21,843 bases of DNA, taken from positions 1-21,843 of IMG/VR virus record IMGVR_UViG_3300005537_000071, one strand, 5' to 3'. Source of the DNA: a virus. The stretch's first letter is position 1; each line of letters starts with the position of its first letter. Position numbers and translations under genes: made by a program. The notes under the pieces are model-generated. The model saw nothing but the letters and a program-made list of their open reading frames with translations. It did not search any database and had not been told where the DNA came from. Below are positions 8,546 through 15,317 of this stretch, piece after piece.

Positions 8546-8589
8546 GGACTGGAGTCCAGCACCTGCTCTAGAAAGGTGTCAATCTAAGA

Positions 8590-10248
8590 TCAGAACGGGA
8601 GATATTGCTGGTCAGCGACAAGCGCTGTGATGGTGTTCAGGTTGTTGCCCGTCACCGGCTTGCTCGCCTCGAACGACATGGTCGACAGGATCACGTCTTC
8701 CATCTTGATGTCGTTGGCGAACTTGGAGATCGTGATCTGGTTGATCACGATCGTCACAGTCGAACCTGTGGTAGCGTGGACCAGCGACAGGTTGAGCGCC
8801 GCGAGGGTACCCTGCGACATCTGCGTGAAGTCGCCGTAGGTCGCGTTGTTGAAGCTCGACCAGACCGCCTCGAACGAACCCGAGACGTGCAGCGTCACCG
8901 GGGTGATGAACGCTGGGCCACGGTTGCCCGAGTAGGTGTAGGTCTCCTTGAGACCGTTGTCGATCGTGATGTTGACGTTGCGGATGTCAGCGCGCTGGTT
9001 GCCGTTGAAGACCAGGTTGGCCTCAGCGAACACGTACGGCTGCTCATTCAGCACGCTCACCTGGGACGGAGTGTTGAGCACCGTCACAGACTGGCCACTC
9101 ACATCAGCGGTGATGTCGGCTGCGCTGGAACCCGTAGGCACCTTGACATCGAGCTTGCCGATGCGCATACCAGCGAACTGGAGACTCTGGAAGCCACCGA
9201 CGTTCTTCTCGATCGTGTAGGACGGCAACGAGGTTGCGTCGAGCACGGTGTGGAGGAACGGAGCCACGACGATCGTTACGATCGCCCCAGAGGCGTGGGC
9301 GTAGGTCAGCGCCTGGTCCAGAGTCAGCGTGTTGGTCGACACCAGAGTGACCTTGCGGACCTCGGAGGTGAAACCACCAGTGACGCTGTTGGTGTCGATC
9401 TGGATGATTGTACCAGCGACGATGCCTGTGGCCGAGGTGACTGTGACAGTCGTGGCTGTGGCCACAGAAGGCGCACTGAGCGTCGTGGTCGAGGCGGTGA
9501 CAGCCGGGACACCAGAGGCGTGGGCGAAGAAGAACGCCGAGTCCACGGTGATGACGTTGGTCGACACGTTCGTGATACGACGGGTCTCAGCGTTCAGACC
9601 GGTGTCCACCTCGATGAACTGGCCGACAGCGAAACCGGTGGCCGAGGTCAGGGTGACCGTGGTCGCACCAGCGGCAGTCGAGCCGTTGGTCGTGGTGGAA
9701 GTCAGGCCAGCTGTGGTAACGTTGACACCGGACGCGTGGTTCTGGGAGATCGCCGAGTCGACGGTGATGTTCAGGCTGGAGATCGAAACGATACGCTTCT
9801 GCTCAGCCAGCAGACCGGTGTCGATCGTGATCGTCTGACCAACCGCGAAGCCAGTGGCCGAAGTCACCGGGATTACGGTAGCATTGATCAGAACCGCAGC
9901 CGTCGTGGTTGTGGTGACCGGGGCGGTCATGTTCGGGGTGCCCGAAACTCCGAAGCCGACCTGGGCGTCGAAACCGATCGAGCCGAGAAGGAAGGCCACG
10001 CCGTTGGTCGGGAACAGAGGACCGTTGATCGCGCCGGTGAACTTCTGCTCACCATACAGGTTGTAGACCTGAAGGGCGCGGTTGTTCTGCATGACGTGCG
10101 GGGAGAACCAGCCTACGTCGAACTCTAGGCTGTTGCTCATCATCGGCAGGAAGCTCGTTGCGGTTACCGGAATGCCGAAGGAAGTTTCCTTCGAGAATCC
10201 GGTGGCAGACTGAGCACCAGACCGCTCAATGATGTTCGGGAATGGCAT
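8590..10248 (-). CDS. Major tail protein with three internal domain repeats (552 aa)
   Basis: Good SD (GGAGG, four bases before ATG). Residues 1-110 (IERSGAQSATGFSKETSFGI, then VYNLYGEQKFTGAINGPLFP) and 330-552 look like the two halves of a siphophage tail-tube protein. The end includes TLHVSGSFEAVWSS and a strand-rich finish. Three tandem repeats of about 70 residues fill 112-328. Each has the pattern VTSATGFAVGQ-x-I-x-IDTG, a basic 'E-x-RRI', and 'ITVDSA ... HASG'. Tail-tube proteins are usually 150-350 residues, so the repeats account for the extra length and probably decorate the tube surface. It follows the connector block; HNH and chaperone genes follow. Confidence in the tail-tube identity is high from position and architecture, moderate from sequence alone. 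Confidence 0.85.
   Translation of the reverse strand: MPFPNIIERSGAQSATGFSKETSFGIPVTATSFLPMMSNSLEFDVGWFSPHVMQNNRALQVYNLYGEQKFTGAINGPLFPTNGVAFLLGSIGFDAQVGFGVSGTPNMTAPVTTTTTAAVLINATVIPVTSATGFAVGQTITIDTGLLAEQKRIVSISSLNITVDSAISQNHASGVNVTTAGLTSTTTNGSTAAGATTVTLTSATGFAVGQFIEVDTGLNAETRRITNVSTNVITVDSAFFFAHASGVPAVTASTTTLSAPSVATATTVTVTSATGIVAGTIIQIDTNSVTGGFTSEVRKVTLVSTNTLTLDQALTYAHASGAIVTIVVAPFLHTVLDATSLPSYTIEKNVGGFQSLQFAGMRIGKLDVKVPTGSSAADITADVSGQSVTVLNTPSQVSVLNEQPYVFAEANLVFNGNQRADIRNVNITIDNGLKETYTYSGNRGPAFITPVTLHVSGSFEAVWSSFNNATYGDFTQMSQGTLAALNLSLVHATTGSTVTIVINQITISKFANDIKMEDVILSTMSFEASKPVTGNNLNTITALVADQQYLPF
9265..9915 (-). repeat. Three tandem ~70-codon repeats inside the major tail gene
   Basis: Copy 1 is 9915-9706, copy 2 is 9705-9493 and copy 3 is 9492-9265. 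Shared protein elements are TSATGFAVGQ (TSATGIVAGT in copy 3), an acid-Thr pair after an I-x-IDT strand, a basic turn, and a closing HASG. The three differ at many positions, so the array is old or under selection rather than recent. Copy boundaries are approximate. Confidence 0.85.
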
Positions 10249-10280
10249 ATACCTCCAGGGTATAGGCTAGCGGCTGGGCT

Positions 10281-10499
10281 CTACTGAGCGGCCTTCTTGG
10301 TCGGCTTGGCGGCAGGCTCCTCAGGAACCAGCTCGGGTTCTGGGGCAGGAGCGTCCTCGGGAGCCAGCTCGATGTCCGGCCGACGGATGAAGCTCTCAAG
10401 CAGATCGTCTGGTACGTGGAACGTCTCGCCCGGCTGCAAAGACACAGGGTGGCTCATGAACGAGATCGGCACACTGCCTGTGTACACAAGCTTTGTCAC
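10281..10499 (-). CDS. Small acidic-tailed connector-region protein (72 aa)
   Basis: GTG start in a 4-nt GTGA overlap with the stop of the preceding gene, so translation is probably coupled. The N-terminal half (KLVYTGSVPISFMSHPVSLQ, then GETFHVPDDLLESFIRRPDI) looks like a small beta barrel. The C-terminal half is a low-complexity Pro/Glu/Ala stretch (EDAPAPEPELVPEEPAAKP) ending in a basic KKAAQ. It lies between the gp10-like neck protein and the major tail protein. Small proteins of this layout recur at this site in actinophages, but I do not know their function. Confidence 0.75.
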   Translation of the reverse strand: MTKLVYTGSVPISFMSHPVSLQPGETFHVPDDLLESFIRRPDIELAPEDAPAPEPELVPEEPAAKPTKKAAQ

Positions 10500-10948
10500 G
10501 GGGTGAACTCTTTCTCTACGCTCTTGCGAAGTCGCTGACGCATGTATGGCATCATGCTGTCCACGGCTTCCTTCACAAAAGGGTTGGCCTTTGTGCCAGG
10601 ATGGTTGACATAGCGAGCGAACACGTCCCCACCATTCGTGGTCCAGTGTAGCGCACGTGCCTGCCTTGGTTCAATTCTGTGCGGAACAGTTCCATCTTCT
10701 ACATACTTAGCATATGGAGCCGAGGAGACGAAACGAACCGAGATGCCAGCCTTGCCCTTGGACCGCTGAATGGAGATGGAGTCTCGCAGACGGCCAGCGC
10801 CAGGATCAGTGCCGACAGGGGCTCGACGACGGATCTCGGCCATGGCGACAGGGGCGACCTCGTTCTCCCACACCAGGATAGCCCTGGGCATGGAGAAATC
10901 GCTCAGGCCGCGCTTGCCTGTGATCTGGACACTGACGCCGTCCGGCAT
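10496..10948 (-). CDS. HK97 gp10-like neck / tail completion protein (150 aa)
   Basis: Starts in a TAATG overlap with the preceding gene. The motif GRLRDSISIQRSKGKAG, then FVSSAPYAKYVEDGTVPHRI, then NHPGTKANPFVKEAVDSMM is the standard HK97-gp10 family layout: a basic 'LR-S' strand, 'Y-A-x-Y-V-E-x-G-T', and a late 'HPGTKANPF' near a C-terminal helix. These proteins sit in the neck where head and tail join. Length matches the family. Its position after the tail-terminator-like gene agrees. Confidence 0.9.
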   Translation of the reverse strand: MPDGVSVQITGKRGLSDFSMPRAILVWENEVAPVAMAEIRRRAPVGTDPGAGRLRDSISIQRSKGKAGISVRFVSSAPYAKYVEDGTVPHRIEPRQARALHWTTNGGDVFARYVNHPGTKANPFVKEAVDSMMPYMRQRLRKSVEKEFTP

Positions 10949-11469
10949 TAGCCCTGCACCATCTCCGTGATGCTGGCACTGATCCGGGCGGTGTAGAAAA
11001 GCATCCGCAGGGTGTTGGGAGTTCGTTCAGGAAGCATCTCGAAATCCCATTCCTCACCGATCGAGGTGATTTCTGAGACCACCCCAGTAATCGAGTCCGT
11101 GATGAAGGTGTTGAGCGGTGTCGTCCAGAGCTTTGTCATGACCGCGTCAACGATGATAGGGAACTCGGAGTCGGTGGTGGTGGTGTTCGGGACAGTCTCG
11201 TAGGCGAAGTAGATGTCAACTGTCCAGTTGATTTCCTTGAACCCGGACCGGCCGTCAACCAGCTGGCCAGAGATGTTGCGGGGCATCGTCTGACGGTGGC
11301 CACGAGCTCGACCGCCCCACACATACGTCTTCGGCCGGTCAAGGTCTTCGTACGCGGGTGGTGTGATGTAGCACTCGATGGCCGGAATACCGGCTAGAGG
11401 CACCTCAAGGTTGTTGAGCAGGCCAGCCACGTACTGCTGCACGCTATTGAGAGGCAAAGCTACCCCCAC
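10948..11469 (-). CDS. Head-tail connector / tail-terminator-like protein (173 aa)
   Basis: GTG start with AAAGGG upstream, overlapping the preceding small gene by 10 bases; its stop overlaps the next ATG (TAATG). Content includes VQQYVAGLLNNLEVPLAGI at the start, KEINWTVDIYFAYETV in the middle and LRMLFYTARISASITEMVQG at the end. A helix followed by a sheet is a common shape for terminator or connector proteins. Position between the adaptor and the gp10-like neck protein supports a head-tail joining role. Whether it is a stopper or a terminator cannot be decided from sequence alone. Confidence 0.7.
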   Translation of the reverse strand: MGVALPLNSVQQYVAGLLNNLEVPLAGIPAIECYITPPAYEDLDRPKTYVWGGRARGHRQTMPRNISGQLVDGRSGFKEINWTVDIYFAYETVPNTTTTDSEFPIIVDAVMTKLWTTPLNTFITDSITGVVSEITSIGEEWDFEMLPERTPNTLRMLFYTARISASITEMVQG

Positions 11470-11720
11470 CGGCCCTTTGGAGCGTTGATGCCGTGCGCAG
11501 ACGGGTGAGAACCGGTCGAAGTACGACGGCGGTCAGTTGGGCTGTTCACGTCATGCATGCCGTGGGGCAGGTTATCGCGGGCCACGGGGGGCTTGTGACT
11601 GAACGACAGCAGACGAGGCGCGTTCACTGTGCGCAGCAAGGTGGCCCTGGCATGCAGAAGACGAGGGGCTACGAGGGTGCCTCGGGGCTTGTTTCGCGGA
11701 TTCTTGCTCGCCTTGGCCAT
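11460..11720 (-). CDS. Small very basic protein (86 aa)
   Basis: ATG in a TAATG overlap with the adaptor gene's stop, and its own stop lies inside the next gene's start region, so both ends are coupled to real genes. The protein is strongly basic with many Arg, Lys, His and Pro (AKASKNPRNKPRGTL, then DRRRTSTGSHPSAHG). It contains no long hydrophobic or helical stretch and may be disordered. It could bind DNA or a capsid vertex, but that is speculation. I do not recognise a family. Confidence 0.6.
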   Translation of the reverse strand: MAKASKNPRNKPRGTLVAPRLLHARATLLRTVNAPRLLSFSHKPPVARDNLPHGMHDVNSPTDRRRTSTGSHPSAHGINAPKGRWG

Positions 11721-12673
11721 TAGATCACTCGCCGGTACGGAGCCAGCAGCATGTCTGCCTCCAGCAGTAGATCGTGGACACCCTTACCACCCGTTGTCAA
11801 GGAGCCAGGCATGTTCTGAATGGACACGGAAGTGATACCCGCCTCCAGAGCCTGAGCGGTTGCCTGCAACATTGTGGCCCACAAAATTGACCCTGGCAGA
11901 GATGATAGCACAAGCCCCTGGCTATGCCCGAATGACAACGGCTGGGACAGCGTCAGAGTTCCTGGGCCAGCGGGGACAGTGCCGATGTTGTTGGGTAGCA
12001 ACAGGGGGGTGTTGGCCGTGACTCCTGTTACTGTGACGGTCTCTCGGTTGGTGGCGTCATAGATGGTCCCCGCAGCGTTCAGCCAGCCGGTAACGTCGTC
12101 TACGTGGAGAGTAGTGTCGCCGACGTTCGCCTGCTGTGTCAGACTTGTATGTGGCCAGCCGTTGGTGTAGCTCACCAGATAGCGGAAACCCTGTCGGCCA
12201 GCCGACCAGCCACCATAACCAGGTGCGATCGTGATGGACTGGCCACCGTCACCGGAACCGGTAGGAGCACTCGACTGGTACACACCAAGGGTCGGCCGTT
12301 CGATATCGTAAAAGCCAGTTGGAATGGTCTGCCAGTTGGCGGCTGTTCGAGGGTAGGTCGCGGTGGGAATCCACTGTACTGCCAGGATCGAGGTGATCGG
12401 CCAGCGGCTCAGGATGATGCGGGTTTCACCAGTTGACGCCCGGTAGTTGGTACGGTAGTTTCCAGGTCCGTTGATCGGCTCATTGTCGACAGTCGAACGC
12501 AGAATCTGGTTGCAGTACCCGTCCACAATGGAGGTTGCTCGGGTGCAGATGTTGAGCTGCTCGTCGTACTGCTGTGCGCTCGTTGCCTTGGGAAAAGGAA
12601 TGATCGACCACGCGATGCCGGTAGGTGCATTGACCAGCATCTCGGGGGTCACATAAGGTGTAAGGGTAGGCAA
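11720..12673 (-). CDS. Head-tail adaptor with beta-domain insertion (317 aa)
   Basis: TTG start with AGAGG five bases upstream, two bases after the previous stop. Residues 1-60 form a helical adaptor start (EQLNICTRATSIVDGYCNQI), the gp6/gp15-like fold in which helices pack against the portal. Residues 262-317 return to helix (LWATMLQATAQALEAG). Between them, residues 178-258 hold a beta insertion (NVGDTTLHVDDVTGW, then ETVTVTGV, then GTLTLSQPLSFGHSQG). It has the same plan as the repeats in the major tail protein. Typical adaptors are 100-200 residues, so the extra length is this domain. First connector gene after the zinc-ribbon cluster. Confidence 0.75.
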   Translation of the reverse strand: MPTLTPYVTPEMLVNAPTGIAWSIIPFPKATSAQQYDEQLNICTRATSIVDGYCNQILRSTVDNEPINGPGNYRTNYRASTGETRIILSRWPITSILAVQWIPTATYPRTAANWQTIPTGFYDIERPTLGVYQSSAPTGSGDGGQSITIAPGYGGWSAGRQGFRYLVSYTNGWPHTSLTQQANVGDTTLHVDDVTGWLNAAGTIYDATNRETVTVTGVTANTPLLLPNNIGTVPAGPGTLTLSQPLSFGHSQGLVLSSLPGSILWATMLQATAQALEAGITSVSIQNMPGSLTTGGKGVHDLLLEADMLLAPYRRVI

Positions 12674-12675
12674 CG

Positions 12676-12861
12676 TTACCTCTCAGAACGAATACAGCGT
12701 GAGCACAGCCACCGGCCGGTCTCGGTAATTCCGACGTGGTCGTTGAAGTTCCGCCATTCTCCGTGCTTGACACAGAACTGGTTTCGGCACTCCATGCAGA
12801 TTCCGACCGGTGGCTGGCCCCGACGAGGGCACAGACTACAGGTGTGTCGGCCCCTCGCCAT
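12676..12861 (-). CDS. Small Cys-rich zinc-binding protein (61 aa)
   Basis: Start ATG with TAGGAG six bases upstream. Eight possible metal ligands: C8-C11, C22-C25, C30, H33, and C53-C56, in the pattern of two zinc sites, perhaps cross-braced. The sequence between them is basic and polar (RRGQPPVG, WRNFNDHVGITETGRWL). It lies between the 201-residue zinc-ribbon protein and the adaptor. It could bind nucleic acid or stabilise a virion joint; no family is recognised. Confidence 0.75.
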   Translation of the reverse strand: MARGRHTCSLCPRRGQPPVGICMECRNQFCVKHGEWRNFNDHVGITETGRWLCSRCIRSER

Positions 12862-12870
12862 CGGTTACTC

Positions 12871-13476
12871 CTACTTCAGGAGCTTGACAAGCGCGGCCTT
12901 GCCTGCACGGTGGTGCGGCTTGAGACCACGCTCTTCGGCCAGCGCGCGCAACTGGTCCTCGTCAAGAGCTTCGAGGTCTGCTAGGCTGGCGCTCTTGTTG
13001 GTCTGGTCGGGCTCGATTGTGGCGATCGGCTGAACAGCGAGGTTCAGGCCACACTCAGCGCAGAAGCGAGCGTTGCCAGAGTTGTCGGTGTTGCAGGCAG
13101 AGCAGTGCTTGACGTTGCGGTCACGCTTCGGCTCGTTGCCAGAGAACATTTCGGCCAGCTTCGCAATCGCGGCTGGCAGGTCACCGAGGCTGGAGAGCTT
13201 GGCCAGCGCCTCTGCTGTCTGGTTCTGCTGGTCCAGTCGGCCCTTGGTCTCCTGGTCAGTACGGTACTCCAGCTCGTCCGGAGTCTCGGGGATACCGCTG
13301 ATCGTCGGTGACCAGTGGGAGTCCTTACGCAGCACATCCTCGCAGGACGGGCAGTCAAGGCTCCACAGCTTGACAGGGGCACCCTCACGAACGGGTCGGC
13401 TGTGCAGATCGCCGCAGCCTCCGTGCTCAGGTGAGATGGTCACCGCAGCGATGTCGCTACGGGCGTGAATGGTCAT
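12871..13476 (-). CDS. Zinc-ribbon protein with C-terminal HeH/SAP-like helix pair (201 aa)
   Basis: ATG with GGAG about six bases upstream. C42-C45 (with C21 and nearby His) form one possible metal site. C125-x2-C128 and C139-x2-C142 form a clear zinc ribbon (CSACNTDNSG, then FCAECGLNL). Between them is a Gln/Ala-rich helical stretch (residues 75-112). The last 35 residues (LADLEALDEDQLRALAEERG, then AGKAALVKLLK) look like a helix-extension-helix or SAP/LEM-type nucleic-acid-binding end. Such a protein might bind DNA near the portal or act in assembly. Function not known. Confidence 0.75.
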   Translation of the reverse strand: MTIHARSDIAAVTISPEHGGCGDLHSRPVREGAPVKLWSLDCPSCEDVLRKDSHWSPTISGIPETPDELEYRTDQETKGRLDQQNQTAEALAKLSSLGDLPAAIAKLAEMFSGNEPKRDRNVKHCSACNTDNSGNARFCAECGLNLAVQPIATIEPDQTNKSASLADLEALDEDQLRALAEERGLKPHHRAGKAALVKLLK

Positions 13477-13517
13477 GCAGGACTCCTAGTTGAAATAGTG
13501 TTGGATGCGGTGTAGGG

Positions 13518-13799
13518 TCAGTCGACAAGCTGGCAGGCATCGCCACATCGAGGGCACTCCTTGTTCCAGCTGTTCCAGATGCGGTTGCAATTTGAGCACC
13601 AACGACCCTGACGGGTGCCGAAGCTTATTGCACTCTTGGCCGAGACGAACCCGGTCTCGCCGTACTGGCCCTTGTTGATGGCTGAGGCGTGGCGGTCAGA
13701 GACCTCAACCGTTCCGCCCTTGCGGTTGGCTGTGTACTTGGTACCATCGGCACAGTCAAATCCACTGCAACCAGGCGGAAGCTTTACCTTGACAGTCAA
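13518..13799 (-). CDS. Small zinc-ribbon protein (93 aa)
   Basis: TTG start chosen because an AAGGGG site lies about 8-10 bases upstream and no better ATG/GTG follows. The first 50 residues are a small beta domain (VKVKLPPGCSGFDCADGTKY) with C11 and C16. C68-x2-C71 and C82-x2-C85 form a zinc ribbon (WCSNCNRIWNSWNKECPRCG). The upstream SD lies in the 3' arm of a 9-bp inverted repeat, so translation may depend on RNA folding. First of three consecutive zinc-ribbon genes. No family recognised. Confidence 0.75.
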   Translation of the reverse strand: MTVKVKLPPGCSGFDCADGTKYTANRKGGTVEVSDRHASAINKGQYGETGFVSAKSAISFGTRQGRWCSNCNRIWNSWNKECPRCGDACQLVD

Positions 13800-13805
13800 A
13801 GGACA

Positions 13806-13863
13806 GGCCCCTTCCAGATACGACGGTCAACCATCAGTATAACCTGCCGATCAAGAAGGGGCC
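13806..13863 (-). promoter_or_regulatory. 9-bp inverted repeat covering the SD of the small zinc-ribbon gene
   Basis: Arms GGCCCCTTC (minus-strand 13863-13855) and GAAGGGGCC (13814-13806) match perfectly with a 40-nt loop. The second arm includes the AAGGGG that serves the TTG start at 13799. No T-run follows, so it is not a standard terminator. It may hide the ribosome site when folded. A TATACT stretch in the loop looks like a -10 box but has no matching -35. Confidence 0.45.
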
Positions 13864-13872
13864 AGCCGAATG

Positions 13873-14154
13873 CTACTGAGCTGAAGAAATCAGCCAGCTG
13901 ACGGGGCCTGTGATAGACCCTGTACCACCGATGACGGTCAGCTGAGCGCCTGTAGAGCTGGGGGCCGTGGAGAAGGGAACCGGAGCGCCACCGTTTGGAA
14001 TGGCGAACCCGTTGCCTGTGGTCACGGTCCCGATGCCGACATACACGGTGACGCCACTGGTGTTTGTGATGACCACCGAGTTGATACCAGGCGGCACAAA
14101 CACTAGATTCGCAGAGCTAGTGGTTGGCGTGACCTGGCCCATGTCAAGAGCCAT
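13873..14154 (-). CDS. Capsid accessory / decoration-like protein (93 aa)
   Basis: Starts in a TAATG overlap with the preceding gene. Almost without charged residues; mainly Val, Thr, Gly, Ser. Contains INSVVITNTSGVTVYVGIGT followed by GNGFAIPNGGAPVPF, the same plan as the 89- and 122-residue proteins nearby (N-x-S, a V/I-Y-V/I-G strand, then a Pro-Gly-like turn). This suggests a small beta barrel or sandwich on the virion surface. Last of the four short genes after the capsid gene. Confidence 0.75.
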   Translation of the reverse strand: MALDMGQVTPTTSSANLVFVPPGINSVVITNTSGVTVYVGIGTVTTGNGFAIPNGGAPVPFSTAPSSTGAQLTVIGGTGSITGPVSWLISSAQ

Positions 14155-14624
14155 TAGGACGCCACCACCTGCCAGCAGATCAGGTAGGTGTGAGCTGTGG
14201 TCAGGGCGGGGGCTACGATGCTGAAGCCAGTGGTGGCCAGAGCACCAGCACCTGAGGCCACTGTCAGAATCGGGGAACCGGTGGTGTCAACGATGCTGAC
14301 AACGACCGAGACAGGCGCAGCGGCCAGCGCGGTTCCGAACGTGATGGATGCGACTGGGCCCGCAGCCGGTGTTCCCGCTGTGGTCAGGACGAAGGAGCCG
14401 CCCAGGTCGTGACCTACCAGAGAGGCTACTGAGGAACCAGCGCCAGCGCCAGCGGTGATAGCTGCCGCGACCGGGGCAGAGCCTGTGCCGTTCAGCGTCT
14501 TGACTGTGGTCGGCCCCTGGTTGACGAACGGGGTTCCCGGGGTCATGGTGACCGGGCCGTCGAAAACCTGAGCGCTGGTTGTGAGAGTCGTGCCTGGGGG
14601 CTGTAGAGTGCCGACAGCAGACAT
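14154..14624 (-). CDS. Head-fibre / decoration-like protein (156 aa)
   Basis: ATG with AGGAG seven bases upstream. The first 65 residues are a low-complexity linker. Residues about 70-156 match a C-terminal module common in phage fibres: GHDLGGSFVLTTAG, then ASITFGTALAAAPVSVVVSI, then FSIVAPALTTAHTYLICWQV. This 'GHD ... VTFG ... P-V-V-V ... FTI ... W' module usually forms a small beta domain. It sits among capsid accessory genes rather than in the tail block, so a head fibre or decoration protein is likely. Stop overlaps the next start. Confidence 0.75.
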   Translation of the reverse strand: MSAVGTLQPPGTTLTTSAQVFDGPVTMTPGTPFVNQGPTTVKTLNGTGSAPVAAAITAGAGAGSSVASLVGHDLGGSFVLTTAGTPAAGPVASITFGTALAAAPVSVVVSIVDTTGSPILTVASGAGALATTGFSIVAPALTTAHTYLICWQVVAS

Positions 14625-14640
14625 GTGAAAACTCCTGAAG

Positions 14641-14910
14641 CTAAGAGACGCCCGCTACAACAGAGATGAACGGGGGCGGGGACGAGGCCCCTGAGACTGC
14701 GTAGATGGCCATGGGCACCCGGTTGAGGGTGAGCTTGTCTCCCGGCCACAAGGGGAGGCCCTGGGACGCTGTGACACCAGACTGACCGATGTACGCGATG
14801 TCCTTGGACTCGTTGATGAGCGTCAGGTTGTCGCGCGAACCGACAGGCTGGTAGATCAGCGTGGCAGAGGTGCCCACCTGAGTAGGCCGCTTGTCTCCGA
14901 TAGCTGGCAT
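14641..14910 (-). CDS. Capsid accessory / decoration-like protein (89 aa)
   Basis: I choose ATG 14910 (MPAIGDKRPTQVGTS) because GAGGTG lies nine bases upstream. The upstream GTG 14922 would put the SD on top of the start codon. Central motif NLTLINESKDIAYIGQSGVT then GLPLWPGDKLTLNRV is shared with its neighbours and resembles small virion-surface beta domains. Likely a capsid decoration protein; the exact role is unknown. Confidence 0.75.
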   Translation of the reverse strand: MPAIGDKRPTQVGTSATLIYQPVGSRDNLTLINESKDIAYIGQSGVTASQGLPLWPGDKLTLNRVPMAIYAVSGASSPPPFISVVAGVS

Positions 14911-14931
14911 TCTGATGGGCACCTCTTCCGA

Positions 14932-15300
14932 CTACTCGTTGACAGTGAGGGTGGCCAGGCCAACTTCGACAGCGGAAGTGCTAGCCGAGATGCCGTAGAT
15001 GCGACCAGCAGTCGCGCCCGCAGTCGCAGTGTAGCCCTGAAGGGTAAGCTGGCCACCCACAGGAACGGCTAGCGCCTGAGTGGTGCCTGTGTTGGTGATA
15101 GCAGAACCCTGGCCCACATACAGGATGCCGGGCCCCTGGTTGATGATCGTCACGTCCTTGAGAGTCTGTGCGGGGGTGAGGACGTTCACCTTACCGAGCG
15201 GACCGAACGCGGTTGCGCTAGTGTTGGAGGGGTCCCAGATCAGTGCCGCTGACGTGGTGATCGCGGTCGTCTGAACCAGGTTGCCTTCGAAGATTGGCAC
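14932..15300 (-). CDS. Capsid accessory / decoration-like protein (122 aa)
   Basis: GTG start at 15300 chosen from AGAAAGG eight bases upstream; a longer frame from ATG 15354 has no ribosome site and would add 18 unusual residues. The protein begins VPIFEGNLVQTTAITTSAAL. It contains KDVTIINQGPGILYVGQGSA then AVPVGGQLTLQGY, like the neighbouring small proteins. It has almost no Lys, is rich in Thr/Ala/Gly, and is probably beta-rich. First gene after the capsid terminator, so it is probably made at a lower level than capsid. Confidence 0.75.
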   Translation of the reverse strand: MPIFEGNLVQTTAITTSAALIWDPSNTSATAFGPLGKVNVLTPAQTLKDVTIINQGPGILYVGQGSAITNTGTTQALAVPVGGQLTLQGYTATAGATAGRIYGISASTSAVEVGLATLTVNE

Positions 15301-15317
15301 GAGCGTGACCTTTCTTG

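Noticed and set aside
8546-8589. TTGACA hexamer (8578-8573) in front of the HNH gene
   Set aside because: A perfect -35 but no -10-like hexamer 16-18 bases downstream (GCTGGA/CTGGAC/TGGACT), so no promoter is called. The nearby GGACT-GG-AGTCC palindrome is too short to interpret.
8605-10128. Long open frame of 507 codons on the plus strand
   Set aside because: It is antisense to the major tail gene. Its product is Arg/Gly/Asp-rich without domains, as expected from reading a GC-rich gene backwards.
13815-13854. TATACT in the loop of the 13806-13863 repeat as a promoter -10
   Set aside because: No acceptable -35 at 15-19 bases and no extended TGN motif.
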